Shown: positions 20,162 through 29,256 of the stretch, piece after piece
Layout of the letters: each line of letters opens with the position of its first letter
Numbering within the stretch: the first letter of the stretch is position 1
DNA from: Corynebacterium sp. MSK297
GTDB taxonomy: Bacteria; Actinomycetota; Actinomycetes; Mycobacteriales; Mycobacteriaceae
Direction: 5' to 3'
DNA: 64,000 nucleotides
Assembly: GCF_030232885.1 (NCBI RefSeq)
Contig: NZ_JASPGD010000002.1
Coordinates: forward strand, 248,001-312,000
The notes under the pieces: generated by a model
What the model saw: the letters and a program-made list of their open reading frames with translations, nothing else
Told to the model about the DNA's origin: nothing
Databases searched by the model: none
Position numbers and translations under genes: made by a program

Positions 20162-20500
20162 CTACTGGTTAGATGTGGAGCTATCGGTGGCATCAGAAAA
20201 GATCACGTCCACGCGACCAAGTTCGGTGGAGCAGGCTTTCTGAGCAACATCGCGTATATCAGATGCGAGATCGTACAAATTGACATCCGCTGAAAAATCA
20301 ACGATGACGTGAATCTCGATGTGTAGTTCACCTGCACCAGATACCCGGCGTAGGCCAGAAACGCGTTCGCCGGGGTAAAGCAGGGCAACCTCACCGAATC
20401 GACCGTGATGGAGCGCTGCTACCCCGTGAACTTCTGCAACTTTGGATGCGATGGATCGCGCATCCGCCACCTCAAGCTGGGGTGCTTGAGTTGCGGCCAT
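20162..20500 (-). CDS. Asp23/Gls24 family protein (short)
   Basis: A 112-residue protein with the core of the Asp23/Gls24 domain: ISxKVAEVHGVAALHHG, HIEIHVIVDFSADVNLYDLASDIRDVAQKA, and a terminal VDVIFSD strand. It is two bases downstream of a second Asp23-family gene, and the two could form heteromers. Asp23 proteins are abundant cytoplasmic proteins at the membrane that respond to envelope or alkaline stress. The exact role here is unknown. Confidence 0.78.
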   Translation of the reverse strand: MAATQAPQLEVADARSIASKVAEVHGVAALHHGRFGEVALLYPGERVSGLRRVSGAGELHIEIHVIVDFSADVNLYDLASDIRDVAQKACSTELGRVDVIFSDATDSSTSNQ

Positions 20501-20502
20501 GC

Positions 20503-20979
20503 TTAGCGATCCTGGCCCGAATCGATTGCGGTCTGCTCGTCGTCTTGCTCTTCTTCTTCATCGCCAGGCAGTTTCACGTCGTGCACCATGACGTCGACGC
20601 CAGAGACGTTCAGCCCGGTCATGCGCTCTACGGCGGAGATGACGTTGCGACGAATAGCGTCGGCAAGCTCGTGGATAGCTACGCCGTATTCGGCGGTAAT
20701 TGCTACCTCAACGTGAGCGGTGCCTTCTTCTACCTCAACGGAGACACCCTGCTTGACGTCTTCGGAACCGAAGGTCTGACGGATAGAACCCATGACACGC
20801 TGGGACGTCGAGCCCAGGGCAGCAACACCCGAAACTTCGCGGGTAGCCAGGCCAGCGATCTTGCCGACGACACCGTCATCGATGGTGGTGGTGCCGTGCT
20901 CGGTTTCCAGGTTGCTGTTCACCTTGCGAGCAGGGGTGTTGTCAGAAGACTGGTTCTGGTTCTGTTTTTGGTCGGCCAT
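20503..20979 (-). CDS. Asp23/Gls24 family envelope stress response protein
   Basis: A 158-residue protein and the first gene of the operon. After a Gln/Asn-rich N-terminus it carries a full Asp23/Gls24 domain: GTTTIDDGVVGKIAGLATREVSGVAAL, then VEVEEGTAHVEVAITAEYGVAIHELADAIRRNV, then VNVxGVDVMVHDV. An acidic tail (DEEEEQDDE) follows, and the contrast with the basic tail of the third Asp23-like protein is striking. AAAGGTAGG precedes the ATG. Upstream on the same strand is a leader with two inverted repeats (21001-21081). Confidence 0.88.
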   Translation of the reverse strand: MADQKQNQNQSSDNTPARKVNSNLETEHGTTTIDDGVVGKIAGLATREVSGVAALGSTSQRVMGSIRQTFGSEDVKQGVSVEVEEGTAHVEVAITAEYGVAIHELADAIRRNVISAVERMTGLNVSGVDVMVHDVKLPGDEEEEQDDEQTAIDSGQDR

Positions 20980-21000
20980 TGTGGCGCCTACCTTTCTGCT

Positions 21001-21081
21001 GTCTCATGGTTAAAAAATGAGACCCCGGAGGCTAACGAGCCGCACGGTGTGCTCGACGTTGAACGTTGACACACCCGGGGT
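21001..21081 (-). promoter_or_regulatory. Structured leader of the Asp23 operon
   Basis: Two nested signals lie upstream of the first Asp23 gene. GTCTCAT (21001-21007) pairs with ATGAGAC (21017-21023) across a nine-base loop containing an A/T run, ending 22 bp before the ATG. ACCCCGG (21022-21028) pairs with CCGGGGT (21075-21081), with an inner CACAC/GTGTG pairing. Both arms share the bases at 21022-21023, so the two structures compete, as in an attenuator or protein-controlled leader. Confidence 0.45.
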
Positions 21082-21233
21082 ATTTCAATATCGGCCAAGC
21101 AGTATGGATCACACGTGGGTGTGTCCTAGATCTGTTGGCTGCCTTTATCTTACGGGAAAATCATCTTGTGCGTTGAGTTTTAGAGATGTAGATCATACTG
21201 TGGGGGCACTGCGAGGGGTGGGGTTAGAAACGC

Positions 21234-21262
21234 TTGAATTGTGGATCGTGACGTGATTAAAT
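21234..21262 (+). promoter_or_regulatory. Candidate promoter of the S10 operon
   Basis: TTGAAT, 17 bp, TTAAAT, oriented toward rpsJ, about 440 bp from its start. It is the best-spaced sigma-A-like pair in the spacer; a second promoter closer to rpsJ cannot be excluded. Confidence 0.45.
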
Positions 21263-21699
21263 GGCAGGGTTGCTTAGACAGGATGTATTCCGCCTACCCA
21301 TAGCTGGGTAGCCAGATACATTGTGGCCAAGCAATCATGACACCTTCGTCGTGCATGGCTCCTAAAAAACTCTCAAAACATCAGGGGTCGCAACAAATGC
21401 ACAGAAGGACTGCCAATCGGGCTAGGTTCGTCGCTAAAGACTGGGCATCCCGAGCGGTAGTACCGGAGAAGGGGCATAGCAAGTAAACAGCGGCAGTACA
21501 CAGTCAGGTTCCACCGAGGCTGTCTTGGCTAGACGCAGGATATTTGCGTGTTTGGCCGGACCCGGTGCGTGTCAGAAAAGACCGAATACTGACGTTGCTT
21601 TGCATTCAGCTAGCCCTGGACGCGGACAACGTTGCAGAGAAATCGAAGAGCGAGCTTTCGTTGCCAAGCGCACGAAAGCAAGCGAGGAAGAGGATAATC

Positions 21700-22005
21700 G
21701 TGGCGGGACAAAAAATCCGCATTAGGCTCAAGGCCTACGATCATGAGGCAATCGATGTCTCGGCCAAGAAAATTGTCGAGACAGTCACACGCACCGGAGC
21801 CCGTGTTGTTGGGCCTGTGCCGCTGCCGACTGAAAAGAACGTCTATGCCGTTATCGGTTCTCCACACAAGTACACCGATTCGCGTGAACACTTCGAAATG
21901 CGCACTCACAAGCGCTTGATCGACATTCTCGACCCGACGCCAAAGACCGTTGACGCATTGATGCGCATCGATCTTCCGGCCAGCGTTGATGTCAACATTC
22001 AGTAA
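21700..22005 (+). CDS. rpsJ: 30S ribosomal protein S10
   Basis: S10, 101 residues, in the 30S head and also the NusE antitermination factor. The GTG at 21700 gives (V)[18 protein letters not shown], the standard start, with GAGGAAGAGG upstream; the in-frame extension back to 21544 is not part of the protein. It is the first gene of the eleven-gene S10 operon. Confidence 0.97.
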   Translation: MAGQKIRIRLKAYDHEAIDVSAKKIVETVTRTGARVVGPVPLPTEKNVYAVIGSPHKYTDSREHFEMRTHKRLIDILDPTPKTVDALMRIDLPASVDVNIQ

Positions 22006-22067
22006 TCGCGAAGCGAAAACTCAGTACAAAACTACGACTGTCTAAAACTGTCAGTGGAGAACAAATA

Positions 22068-22718
22068 ATGAGCGAAAAAGAGATCAAGGGCATTCTGGGC
22101 ACCAAGCTCGGCATGACTCAGGTCTTCGATGAGAACAACCGGGTCGTTCCGGTCACTGTCGTCGAAGCTGGTCCTTGCGTGGTCACCCAGATCCGCACCA
22201 AAGAAAAGGACGGCTACACCGCCATCCAAATCGCCTATGGCGAGATCGACCCACGTAAAACTGCTAAGCCGCAGGCCGGTCACTTCAAGAAGGCTGGCGT
22301 TACCCCGCGTCGCCACGTGGCGGAAATCCGTATGGACGATACCTCCGCGTACGAGGTTGGCCAGGAAGTCACCGTCGACATTTTCGAGGGCGTAAACCTC
22401 GTCGACGTCACGGGTATCACCAAGGGTAAAGGCTATGCGGGTGCCATGAAGCGCCACGGCTTTGCTGGACAGGGCGCTGCCCACGGTAACCAAGCTGCAC
22501 ACCGTCGCGTCGGTGGCATTGGTGGCGCTGCAACCCCAGGCCGTGTTTTCAAAGGTAAGCGCATGGCTGGCCGCATGGGTCGTGACCGCGTCACCACCCA
22601 AAATCTCAAGATTCAAAAGATTGACGCAGAATCCAACCTGTTGCTCATCAAGGGCGCTATCCCTGGTGTCAACAAGGGCGTCGTCACCGTTAAGACTGCT
22701 GTGAAGGGTGGTGCATAA
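22068..22718 (+). CDS. rplC: 50S ribosomal protein L3
   Basis: L3, 216 residues, an early-assembling 50S protein reaching the peptidyl transferase centre. Family signatures [13 protein letters not shown] and [18 protein letters not shown] are present. It follows rpsJ by 62 bp and is 2 bp before rplD; GTGGAG is the ribosome binding site. Confidence 0.98.
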   Translation: MSEKEIKGILGTKLGMTQVFDENNRVVPVTVVEAGPCVVTQIRTKEKDGYTAIQIAYGEIDPRKTAKPQAGHFKKAGVTPRRHVAEIRMDDTSAYEVGQEVTVDIFEGVNLVDVTGITKGKGYAGAMKRHGFAGQGAAHGNQAAHRRVGGIGGAATPGRVFKGKRMAGRMGRDRVTTQNLKIQKIDAESNLLLIKGAIPGVNKGVVTVKTAVKGGA

Positions 22719-22720
22719 GC

Positions 22721-23380
22721 ATGAGTAACCTCACGCTAGATGTACAAACCGCTGAAGGCTCCACCAACGGCACCGTTGACCTGCCAGCAGAGATTTTTGA
22801 TGTGAACACCTCGGTTGCCACGATGCACCAGGTTGTCACCGCTCAGCTCGCTGCCGGTCGTTCCGGTACCCACAAGGTAAAGACCCGCGGCGAAGTCCGT
22901 GGTGGTGGCCGTAAGCCATTCCGTCAGAAGGGCACCGGCCGTGCTCGTCAGGGATCGATCCGCGCACCGCACTACACCGGCGGTGGCATCGTGCACGGTC
23001 CCGTCCCACGTGACTACGCGCAGCGGACTCCTAAGAAAATGATCAAAGCTGCTTTGTTTGGTGCGCTGTCTGACCGCGCACGCAATGGTCGCATCCACGT
23101 CATCGACGAATTGGTACCAGGCCAGGAACCTTCCACTAAGAAGGCAAAGGCATTCCTGGAGCGCGTTTCTTCGAACAAGAAGATCCTGTTGGTTATCAAC
23201 CGTGAAGATCTGAATGCACAACGCAGCGCCAACAACCTGCCAAACGTCCACATTTTGGACTCCGGGCAGCTCAACACCTACGACGTTTTGAATTCCGATG
23301 ACGTCGTATTTTCGGCTGCAGCCCTGCATACTTTCATTAACCGCGGCGCAGAAGCAGCCGTTGCAGGGGAGGAAAACTAA
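22721..23380 (+). CDS. rplD: 50S ribosomal protein L4
   Basis: L4, 219 residues, with the extended loop [20 protein letters not shown] that lines the nascent-peptide tunnel. Macrolide-related positions in this loop look wild type. It sits 2 bp after rplC and 1 bp before rplW. Confidence 0.98.
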   Translation: MSNLTLDVQTAEGSTNGTVDLPAEIFDVNTSVATMHQVVTAQLAAGRSGTHKVKTRGEVRGGGRKPFRQKGTGRARQGSIRAPHYTGGGIVHGPVPRDYAQRTPKKMIKAALFGALSDRARNGRIHVIDELVPGQEPSTKKAKAFLERVSSNKKILLVINREDLNAQRSANNLPNVHILDSGQLNTYDVLNSDDVVFSAAALHTFINRGAEAAVAGEEN

Positions 23381-23381
23381 C

Positions 23382-23684
23382 ATGGCAAAAATCGTAAACC
23401 CACGCGATATCATCATCGCTCCGGTTGTTTCCGAGAAGTCCTATGGTCTGATGGAGCAGAACACCTACATGTTCACCGTCGCCAAGGACTCCAATAAGAA
23501 CCAGATCAAACATGCCGTTGAAGAAATCTTCGGCGTGCAGGTCGCTTCCGTGAACACCCTGAACCGTGAAGGCAAGCGCAAGCGCACCCGTACCGGTTTT
23601 GGTCGTCGGAAGGCAACCAAGCGCGCTTACGTAACTCTTCGCGAGGGCAGCGACTCCATCGATATCTTTGGCGCTAACGCCTAA
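23382..23684 (+). CDS. rplW: 50S ribosomal protein L23
   Basis: L23, 100 residues, sits at the exit of the peptide tunnel and docks trigger factor and SRP. I use the ATG at 23382, preceded by GGGGAGG, giving [20 protein letters not shown]. The frame open back to 23298 runs inside rplD and is not used. Confidence 0.97.
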   Translation: MAKIVNPRDIIIAPVVSEKSYGLMEQNTYMFTVAKDSNKNQIKHAVEEIFGVQVASVNTLNREGKRKRTRTGFGRRKATKRAYVTLREGSDSIDIFGANA

Positions 23685-23708
23685 GACTTCGGAAGGTAAG
23701 GAAGAATT

Positions 23709-24545
23709 ATGGCTATTCGTAAATACAAGCCGACAACTCCGGGTCGCCGCGCGAGCTCCGTTTCCGACTTTCAGGAAATTACCCGTTCCACCCCGGAAAA
23801 GTCGCTTCTGCGTCCACTGCACAAAACCGGTGGTCGTAACGTACACGGACACATCACCGCTCGGCACATTGGTGGCGGCCACAAGCGTCGCTACCGTCTG
23901 ATCGATTTCCGTCGCAACGACAAAGACGGCGTCCAGGCCAAGGTTGCGCACATTGAATACGATCCAAACCGCACCGCAAACATTGCTTTGCTGCACTACA
24001 CCGACGGTGAAAAGCGCTACATCATTGCTCCAAAGGGCTTGAAGCAGAACACCATCGTTGAGTCCGGTCCCGACGCCGACATCAAGGTGGGTAACAACCT
24101 GCCGTTGCGCAACATTCCGACCGGTACAACCATCCACGCTGTCGAGTTGAAGCCGGGCGCAGGTGCCAAGCTGGCACGTTCCGCTGGTTCCTCCATTCAG
24201 TTGCTGGGTAAGGAAGGCAAGTACGCCATTCTGCGTATGCCTTCTTCGGAAATTCGTCGAGTCGATATCCGTTGCCGCGCCACCGTCGGTGCCGTAGGTA
24301 ACGCTGAGCAGATGAATATCCGTTGGGGTAAGGCTGGTCGTATGCGCTGGAAAGGCGTTCGCCCAACTGTTCGTGGTGTCGTCATGAACCCGATCGACCA
24401 CCCACACGGTGGTGGTGAGGGTAAGTCCTCCGGTGGTCGCCACCCAGTGTCCCCATGGGGCAAGAAAGAAGGCCGCACCCGGAACCCGAACCGCTATTCC
24501 AACAACATGATCGTGCGCCGTCGTCGCCCGAACAAGAAACGCTAA
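23709..24545 (+). CDS. rplB: 50S ribosomal protein L2
   Basis: L2, 278 residues, needed for subunit association and peptidyl transfer. It has the conserved [14 protein letters not shown] start and the [21 protein letters not shown] segment with the functionally important His. The gap to rplW is 24 bp. Confidence 0.98.
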   Translation: MAIRKYKPTTPGRRASSVSDFQEITRSTPEKSLLRPLHKTGGRNVHGHITARHIGGGHKRRYRLIDFRRNDKDGVQAKVAHIEYDPNRTANIALLHYTDGEKRYIIAPKGLKQNTIVESGPDADIKVGNNLPLRNIPTGTTIHAVELKPGAGAKLARSAGSSIQLLGKEGKYAILRMPSSEIRRVDIRCRATVGAVGNAEQMNIRWGKAGRMRWKGVRPTVRGVVMNPIDHPHGGGEGKSSGGRHPVSPWGKKEGRTRNPNRYSNNMIVRRRRPNKKR

Positions 24546-24561
24546 GAGGAGGTAAAACGAT

Positions 24562-24837
24562 ATGCCACGCAGCCTAAAGAAAGGCCCGTTCGTCGATGAG
24601 CACCTCCTCAACAAGGTGGACGCTCAGAACGAAAAGGGCACCAAGCAGGTAATCAAGACCTGGTCCCGCCGTTCCACCATTTTGCCGGACTTCATCGGGC
24701 ACACCTTTGCGGTGCACGATGGTCGCAAGCACGTTCCCGTTTTCGTGGAAGATTCCATGGTCGGCCACAAGCTCGGTGAATTTGCACCTACCAAGACCTT
24801 CAAGGGTCACGTCAAAGAAGATAAGAAGAGGCGATAA
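24562..24837 (+). CDS. rpsS: 30S ribosomal protein S19
   Basis: S19, 91 residues, in the 30S head beside S13. It has the canonical start [15 protein letters not shown] and the [16 protein letters not shown] segment. A strong AGAGGAGGT ribosome binding site precedes the ATG. Confidence 0.98.
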   Translation: MPRSLKKGPFVDEHLLNKVDAQNEKGTKQVIKTWSRRSTILPDFIGHTFAVHDGRKHVPVFVEDSMVGHKLGEFAPTKTFKGHVKEDKKRR

Positions 24838-24840
24838 GCG

Positions 24841-25203
24841 ATGAGTGACGTTATCACCAGCGCATCCGCCACTGCTCGGTACGTGCGTGTAACCCCAATG
24901 AAGGCACGTCGCGTCATCGACTTGGTGCGCGGAAAGTCAGTATCTGAAGCCCTAGCTATTCTGAAGTACGCTCCTCAGGCTGCTGCAAAGCCAGTAGCCA
25001 AGGTGGTTGCTTCGGCTGCCGCTAACGCGGAAAACAACTTCGGCCTGAATCCAAGCACACTGGTTGTTTCCGAGGCTTATGCCAACGAGGGTCCAACCAT
25101 GCGTCGTTTCCAACCGCGTGCTCAGGGTCGTGCGTTCATGATCCGCAAGCGCACCAGCCACATCACTGTGGTAGTCGAAAGCCAGGAAGAAGGTGCCAAG
25201 TAA
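24841..25203 (+). CDS. rplV: 50S ribosomal protein L22
   Basis: L22, 120 residues, with the beta-hairpin that narrows the peptide tunnel ([15 protein letters not shown]). Its stop codon abuts the rpsC ATG with no gap. Confidence 0.98.
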   Translation: MSDVITSASATARYVRVTPMKARRVIDLVRGKSVSEALAILKYAPQAAAKPVAKVVASAAANAENNFGLNPSTLVVSEAYANEGPTMRRFQPRAQGRAFMIRKRTSHITVVVESQEEGAK

Positions 25204-25941
25204 ATGGGTAACAAGATCCATCCACACGGCCTACGTTTGGGTATTACCGCTAACTGGAATACTCACTGGTTTGCTGAAAAAGACTACGCAGACTACGTGG
25301 CCGAAGACATCAAGATCCGTAACTTCTTGTCCAAGGGACTTGAGCGTGCCGGTATCGCTGACGTTGTCATCGAGCGCACTCGGGACCGCGTCCGCGTAGA
25401 CATCCACACTGCTCGTCCGGGCATTGTTATTGGCCGCCGTGGTGCCGAAGCTGACCGAATCCGCCGTGAGCTGGAGAAGCTTACCGGTAAGATGGTCGCG
25501 CTGAACATCCTCGAGGTCAAGCAAGTCGACGCCAATGCAACCCTGGTCGCCCAGTCGATTGCAGAGCAGCTCGTGAACCGCGTTGCCTTCCGTCGCGCTA
25601 TGCGCAAGGCAATCCAGTCCGCGATGCGCCAGCCACAGGTCAAGGGCATCAAGGTAATGTGCTCCGGCCGTCTGGCAGGCGCCGATATGTCCCGCGTTGA
25701 GCGTTACCACGAAGGTCGCGTCCCTCTGCACACCTTGCGTGCAGAAATTGACTATGGCACCGCCGAAGCCCACACCACCTTTGGCCGTATCGGCATCAAA
25801 GTGTGGATCTACAAGGGCGACGTCGTCGGCGGCGTACGGGAATCCGAACTGAACGCACCATCCGAGCGTCGTGGCCGGGGCGATCGTCGTCCTCGCCGTG
25901 GTGGCCAGCGCCGCCAGCGCGCTCAGCAGAAGAAGGACTAA
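25204..25941 (+). CDS. rpsC: 30S ribosomal protein S3
   Basis: S3, 245 residues, at the mRNA entry site and part of the ribosomal helicase. It has the start [14 protein letters not shown] and the KH-domain motif [13 protein letters not shown]. The C-terminal tail is Arg/Gly/Gln-rich and probably disordered, usual in actinobacteria. Confidence 0.98.
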   Translation: MGNKIHPHGLRLGITANWNTHWFAEKDYADYVAEDIKIRNFLSKGLERAGIADVVIERTRDRVRVDIHTARPGIVIGRRGAEADRIRRELEKLTGKMVALNILEVKQVDANATLVAQSIAEQLVNRVAFRRAMRKAIQSAMRQPQVKGIKVMCSGRLAGADMSRVERYHEGRVPLHTLRAEIDYGTAEAHTTFGRIGIKVWIYKGDVVGGVRESELNAPSERRGRGDRRPRRGGQRRQRAQQKKD

Positions 25942-25944
25942 AGC

Positions 25945-26361
25945 ATGCTTATTCCTAAGCGCGTGAAATTCCGTCGCCAGCACCGCCCAAAGCGTAGCGG
26001 TGTCTCGAAAGGCGGAAACCGCATTAACTTCGGTGACTACGCAATCCAGGCTCTTGAGCCTGCGTACGTGACCAACCGTCAGATTGAGTCCGCACGTATT
26101 GCGATCAACCGCCACGTCAAGCGTGGAGGTAAAGTGTGGATCAACATCTTCCCGGACCGTCCACTGACGCAAAAGCCACTCGGTGTACGTATGGGTTCCG
26201 GTAAGGGACCTGTCGAAAAGTGGGTAGCCAACGTCAAACCAGGCCGCGTGCTTTTCGAAATGTCGTACCCGAACGAAGCAGTCGCGGTTGAGGCTCTGCG
26301 TCGTGCCAGCCAAAAGCTGCCATGCAAGGTCCGCATCATCAAGAAGGAGGACCAGCTCTAA
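25945..26361 (+). CDS. rplP: 50S ribosomal protein L16
   Basis: L16, 138 residues, near the A-site tRNA. It has the start [15 protein letters not shown] and the [17 protein letters not shown] motif. The stop codon overlaps the rpmC start as TAATG. Confidence 0.98.
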   Translation: MLIPKRVKFRRQHRPKRSGVSKGGNRINFGDYAIQALEPAYVTNRQIESARIAINRHVKRGGKVWINIFPDRPLTQKPLGVRMGSGKGPVEKWVANVKPGRVLFEMSYPNEAVAVEALRRASQKLPCKVRIIKKEDQL

Positions 26362-26591
26362 TGGCAACAGGTACCCCTGCATCTGAGTTCCGTGAGCTCG
26401 ACGATAACGAGCTCAAGCAGCGTCTGAGCGACGCCAAGGAAGAACTATTCAACTTGCGTTTCCAACTGGCTACCGGTCAGCTGACCAACAACCGTCGCAT
26501 CGGCGTCGTCAAGCGTGACATTGCCCGCGTCTACACCGTGCTTCGTGAGCGTGAGTTGGGTATGACCGAGACTCCAGGAGCTGAGGCATAA
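26361..26591 (+). CDS. rpmC: 50S ribosomal protein L29
   Basis: L29, 76 residues, a helical hairpin at the tunnel exit ([14 protein letters not shown]). The start is the ATG at 26361, with AAGGAGG upstream inside rplP; the frame back to 26322 is not used. Confidence 0.96.
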   Translation: MATGTPASEFRELDDNELKQRLSDAKEELFNLRFQLATGQLTNNRRIGVVKRDIARVYTVLRERELGMTETPGAEA

Positions 26592-26593
26592 TT

Positions 26594-26902
26594 ATGAGTG
26601 AGGCAACTGTGACAGATTCCACCAAGGGCCCTACCCCGAAAAAAGATAAGGAAAAGGGCGCCCGCAAGGTACGGATCGGCTACGTCGTATCTGACAAAAT
26701 GCAAAAGACCATCGTCGTCGAGCTCGAGGACCGTAAGCAGCACACACTGTACGGTAAGATCATGCGCTCGAACAGCAAGGTCAAGGCACATGATGAGGAC
26801 GAAATCGCCGGCGTCGGCGACCGCGTCCGCATCGTCGAGACTCGCCCGCTGTCCAAGGACAAGCACTATCGTCTCGCCGAGATCGTCGAAAAGGCTAAGT
26901 AA
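26594..26902 (+). CDS. rpsQ: 30S ribosomal protein S17
   Basis: S17, 102 residues, a primary 16S rRNA binder. The OB-fold core runs from [20 protein letters not shown] to [13 protein letters not shown] 25-residue Lys-rich N-terminal extension is typical of actinobacteria. It is the last gene of this S10 operon; a terminator follows. Confidence 0.97.
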   Translation: MSEATVTDSTKGPTPKKDKEKGARKVRIGYVVSDKMQKTIVVELEDRKQHTLYGKIMRSNSKVKAHDEDEIAGVGDRVRIVETRPLSKDKHYRLAEIVEKAK

Positions 26903-26963
26903 TCCGCTCTAGTGCGATAACTATTCTCAAGTGCCGGGTACGTATACTTGGCGCCCGGTTCGC

Positions 26964-26998
26964 AAACCCCCGTTTCCAGTTAAGGAAATCGGGGGTTT
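26964..26998 (+). terminator. Intrinsic terminator of the S10 operon
   Basis: AAACCCCCG pairs with CGGGGGTTT and the inner TTTCC with GGAAA (one bulged T), loop AGTTAA. Three T residues end the stem. It separates the S10 operon from the convergent iron transporter genes. Confidence 0.87.
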
Positions 26999-27083
26999 CG
27001 TTCTGCAGCAGACACTTTCGATGATGGGTTAAACACTAAAAGAGCGTGCGGACGTTGTGTTAGCCTTGGGCATGATCCTGCGG

Positions 27084-27137
27084 GTACGTTATTGGTCACG
27101 CGTACCTTATTGGTCACGCGCACGTTATTCGCCAAGG
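27084..27137. repeat. 18-bp tandem repeat, three copies
   Basis: Units GTACGTTATTGGTCACGC, GTACCTTATTGGTCACGC and GCACGTTATTCGCCAAGG lie head to tail, the third degenerate. The array ends two bases before the stop codon of the convergent fepC-like gene. Confidence 0.85.
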
Positions 27138-27138
27138 A

Positions 27139-27945
27139 CTATCGACTGGCTCGAGCATCTTCGGGGCAGACCATCGGTGTGCCCGTGACAGGGTCGGGAA
27201 CTACTCGTGCCGCGAGCCCAAAAACCTCTTTAATCAACTCGGAGTTCACCACGTTGTTTGGTGCGCCAGTGGTGACAACCGCACCGTCCTTCATGACGAT
27301 GAGATGATCGGCATAGCGGGCTGCCTGGTTCAAGTCATGCAGGACTGCGACGATGGTTTTTCCTTGTTCATGGAAATCCCGTAACAGCTCCAAAAGTTCG
27401 TACTGGTGCGCAATATCCAAAAATGTGGTGGGTTCATCCAACAACATGATCGGGGTCTGCTGCGCCAACAACATAGCGATCCAGACTCGCTGACGTTGCC
27501 CGCCGGATAATTCGGATACTAACTTTCCAGAAATATCAGTGAGGCGGGTCGCGGATAAAGCATCGGAGACTGCTTGTGCATCGTCAGCATCCCACTGACG
27601 AAATAAACTCTGGTACGGCGCGCGCCCGCGCGCGACTAAATCGGCGACTCGAATGCCATCCGGGGCAGTAGACGATTGCGGCAATAACCCTAATTGCTGC
27701 GCCACGTGCTTGGCGGGAAGGTCGGTAATAGCCGTGCCATCCAGCACAACCCGGCCCTCTGAGGGAGTGAGTACGCGTGAACAGGCTCGTAGCAACGTTG
27801 ATTTGCCGCAGCCATTCGGACCGATGATGGCGGTGAAAGACTGATGGGGGATTTCGACGTTAATCCCGCGCGAAATAGTTGTGGTCTCATAACCCACGGT
27901 GGCGTCAACGACGCGGAGCCGTGGTTCGGGTTGTGCGGTGTTCAC
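27139..27945 (-). CDS. Iron-siderophore ABC transporter ATPase (FepC-like)
   Basis: A 268-residue ABC ATPase of the FepC/FecE/FhuC type: Walker A GPNGCGKST near residue 42, signature LSGGQRQR, Walker B IMLLDEPTTFLD and the switch His in VLHDLNQAARYAD. It would power the two FecCD-family permeases encoded upstream on the same strand. The start is GTG at 27945, with no clear Shine-Dalgarno. A 162-bp gap separates it from the permeases. No substrate-binding protein gene is in the cassette. Confidence 0.88.
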   Translation of the reverse strand: MNTAQPEPRLRVVDATVGYETTTISRGINVEIPHQSFTAIIGPNGCGKSTLLRACSRVLTPSEGRVVLDGTAITDLPAKHVAQQLGLLPQSSTAPDGIRVADLVARGRAPYQSLFRQWDADDAQAVSDALSATRLTDISGKLVSELSGGQRQRVWIAMLLAQQTPIMLLDEPTTFLDIAHQYELLELLRDFHEQGKTIVAVLHDLNQAARYADHLIVMKDGAVVTTGAPNNVVNSELIKEVFGLAARVVPDPVTGTPMVCPEDARASR

Positions 27946-28107
27946 AGTCTAAGTTCTCGCTTTTCGTCGTGATTGGGTGGTTGGCGATTTAGTGATTACG
28001 GGGCTTAGTGGTTACTCGGTGTGGTGTGTCCACTCTCATCCCCAGCCGTGCCGCTACGCAGAGGTCCACTTGTCCGAGCTACCAGCCCTCCAACGGCCCA
28101 GGGAGGT
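27946..28107. other. Spacer within the iron transporter cassette
   Basis: A 162-bp gap between the second permease and the ATPase. It contains a degenerate 16-bp duplication (TTAGTGATTACGGGGC and TTAGTGGTTACTCGGT, 27989-28020) and no recognisable gene. Confidence 0.4.
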
Positions 28108-29256
28108 TTAGCCGGTGCCATACCGGCGGGTGGACTCGCGCAGTAGCAGCCAGAGCATGTACAAGCCACCGATAACTACGGTGATAAGCCCGACGGGAAT
28201 TTGCCGGTAGAACGTCGCAATGACCAGCGATAATATGTGCGCTCCGGTGAGCAGGGTTGCCCCCATGGCGGCAGCGCCCAGTAAAGAGACTCCGGCTGTG
28301 CGCATGATGCGTCGCGCGATTTGCGGTGCCACCAGCGCAATAAATGAAATCGGCCCCGCGGCTGCCGTGACTAAGGCAGTGGTAGCAACGCCGATCACGA
28401 TCAACCCCAGCCGCGCGCGGTTAACCGCAAATCCTTGGGTAGTCGCCGCGTCGTCGCCTAGCTCTAGGTGCCGCAGTGCACGGGAGTAAGCGGTGGCGGC
28501 GGTGATTACGATGATGCCCAGGAACATCGTCGGCACGAGCCCCTGCCACGTGACTTTCGTAATGGACCCGGCCGCCCAGAAACCAACTTGGATGCCTTCT
28601 TCCACATCGGCGCGGGTGATCAGATACGAATTAATGGATGTCAACATTGCCGAAACCCCAATGCCGACGATGATCAGCCGAAACCCCTGCACACCCTTGC
28701 GCCAGGCCAATAGATAGACCACCAGGGCTGTGCTGATTCCGCCGACGATGGACGCCCCCGCAATTGCCCAGAAATTACTCGCGCCGATGACGAGCATGGT
28801 GAGCACCACGGCTGTATAAGCACCAGCATCGAAGCCGATGACATCGGGTGATCCGAGCGGGTTGCGGGTCAGTGATTGGAAAATTGCTCCACCAATGCCG
28901 AGCAATGCGCCGAAGCCGACTGCGGACACGGCGATGGGCAGACGCCATTCACGCACGATCGTGGAATCGAAGCCACCGTCCCGGCTAAACAATGCACTGA
29001 ATACTTCGCCCAGGCTTAAAGGATATTCCCCAAGCGTGATAGCTGTGATGGCACCAATCAGCGCCAGGAGTAGTAATCCCAGCGCTGTGACCAGCACTCG
29101 CGCCGGAAAGTGCACCGAAACCCACCGATTGCGGATAACCAGTCGTCGGTAGCCGTGCGTGGCTTCCGGGAGTGCCGTTCCGCTCAGGGGAGTGCCGCTT
29201 TGGGGCGCGCTGTTGTGGGGTGCGCCGTGTGTTGCTGGGGAGTTGTCTGCGCTCAT
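28108..29256 (-). CDS. FecCD-family iron-siderophore permease (FepG-like)
   Basis: A 382-residue permease with about nine to ten transmembrane helices. It shows the family stretch TRNPLGSPDVIGFDAGAY and the ATPase-coupling region GPISFIALVAPQIARRI. The first 50 residues are Pro/Ser/Thr/His-rich and cytoplasmic, longer than usual. It overlaps the upstream permease gene by ATGA, so the two are made in equal amounts and likely form a heterodimer. Confidence 0.87.
   Translation of the reverse strand: MSADNSPATHGAPHNSAPQSGTPLSGTALPEATHGYRRLVIRNRWVSVHFPARVLVTALGLLLLALIGAITAITLGEYPLSLGEVFSALFSRDGGFDSTIVREWRLPIAVSAVGFGALLGIGGAIFQSLTRNPLGSPDVIGFDAGAYTAVVLTMLVIGASNFWAIAGASIVGGISTALVVYLLAWRKGVQGFRLIIVGIGVSAMLTSINSYLITRADVEEGIQVGFWAAGSITKVTWQGLVPTMFLGIIVITAATAYSRALRHLELGDDAATTQGFAVNRARLGLIVIGVATTALVTAAAGPISFIALVAPQIARRIMRTAGVSLLGAAAMGATLLTGAHILSLVIATFYRQIPVGLITVVIGGLYMLWLLLRESTRRYGTG

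Larger units (their letters stand above)
20980..21699. other. Divergent intergenic region asp23-rpsJ
   Basis: A 720-bp spacer, the largest in the window, with no convincing gene; the frame extending rpsJ upstream to 21544 has no family match. It contains the asp23 leader inverted repeats (21001-21081), a candidate S10-operon promoter (21234-21262), and a hairpin CTACCCA/TGGGTAG (21294-21311) 32 bp beyond that -10. Two copies of GGCCAAGCA (near 21092 and 21326) flank the middle. The S10 leader would be over 400 bases long, room for post-transcriptional control. Confidence 0.55.

Noticed and set aside
21544..21699. A longer N-terminus for S10
   Set aside because: The frame is open, but S10 is about 101 residues in the genus and the GTG at 21700 has the ribosome binding site.
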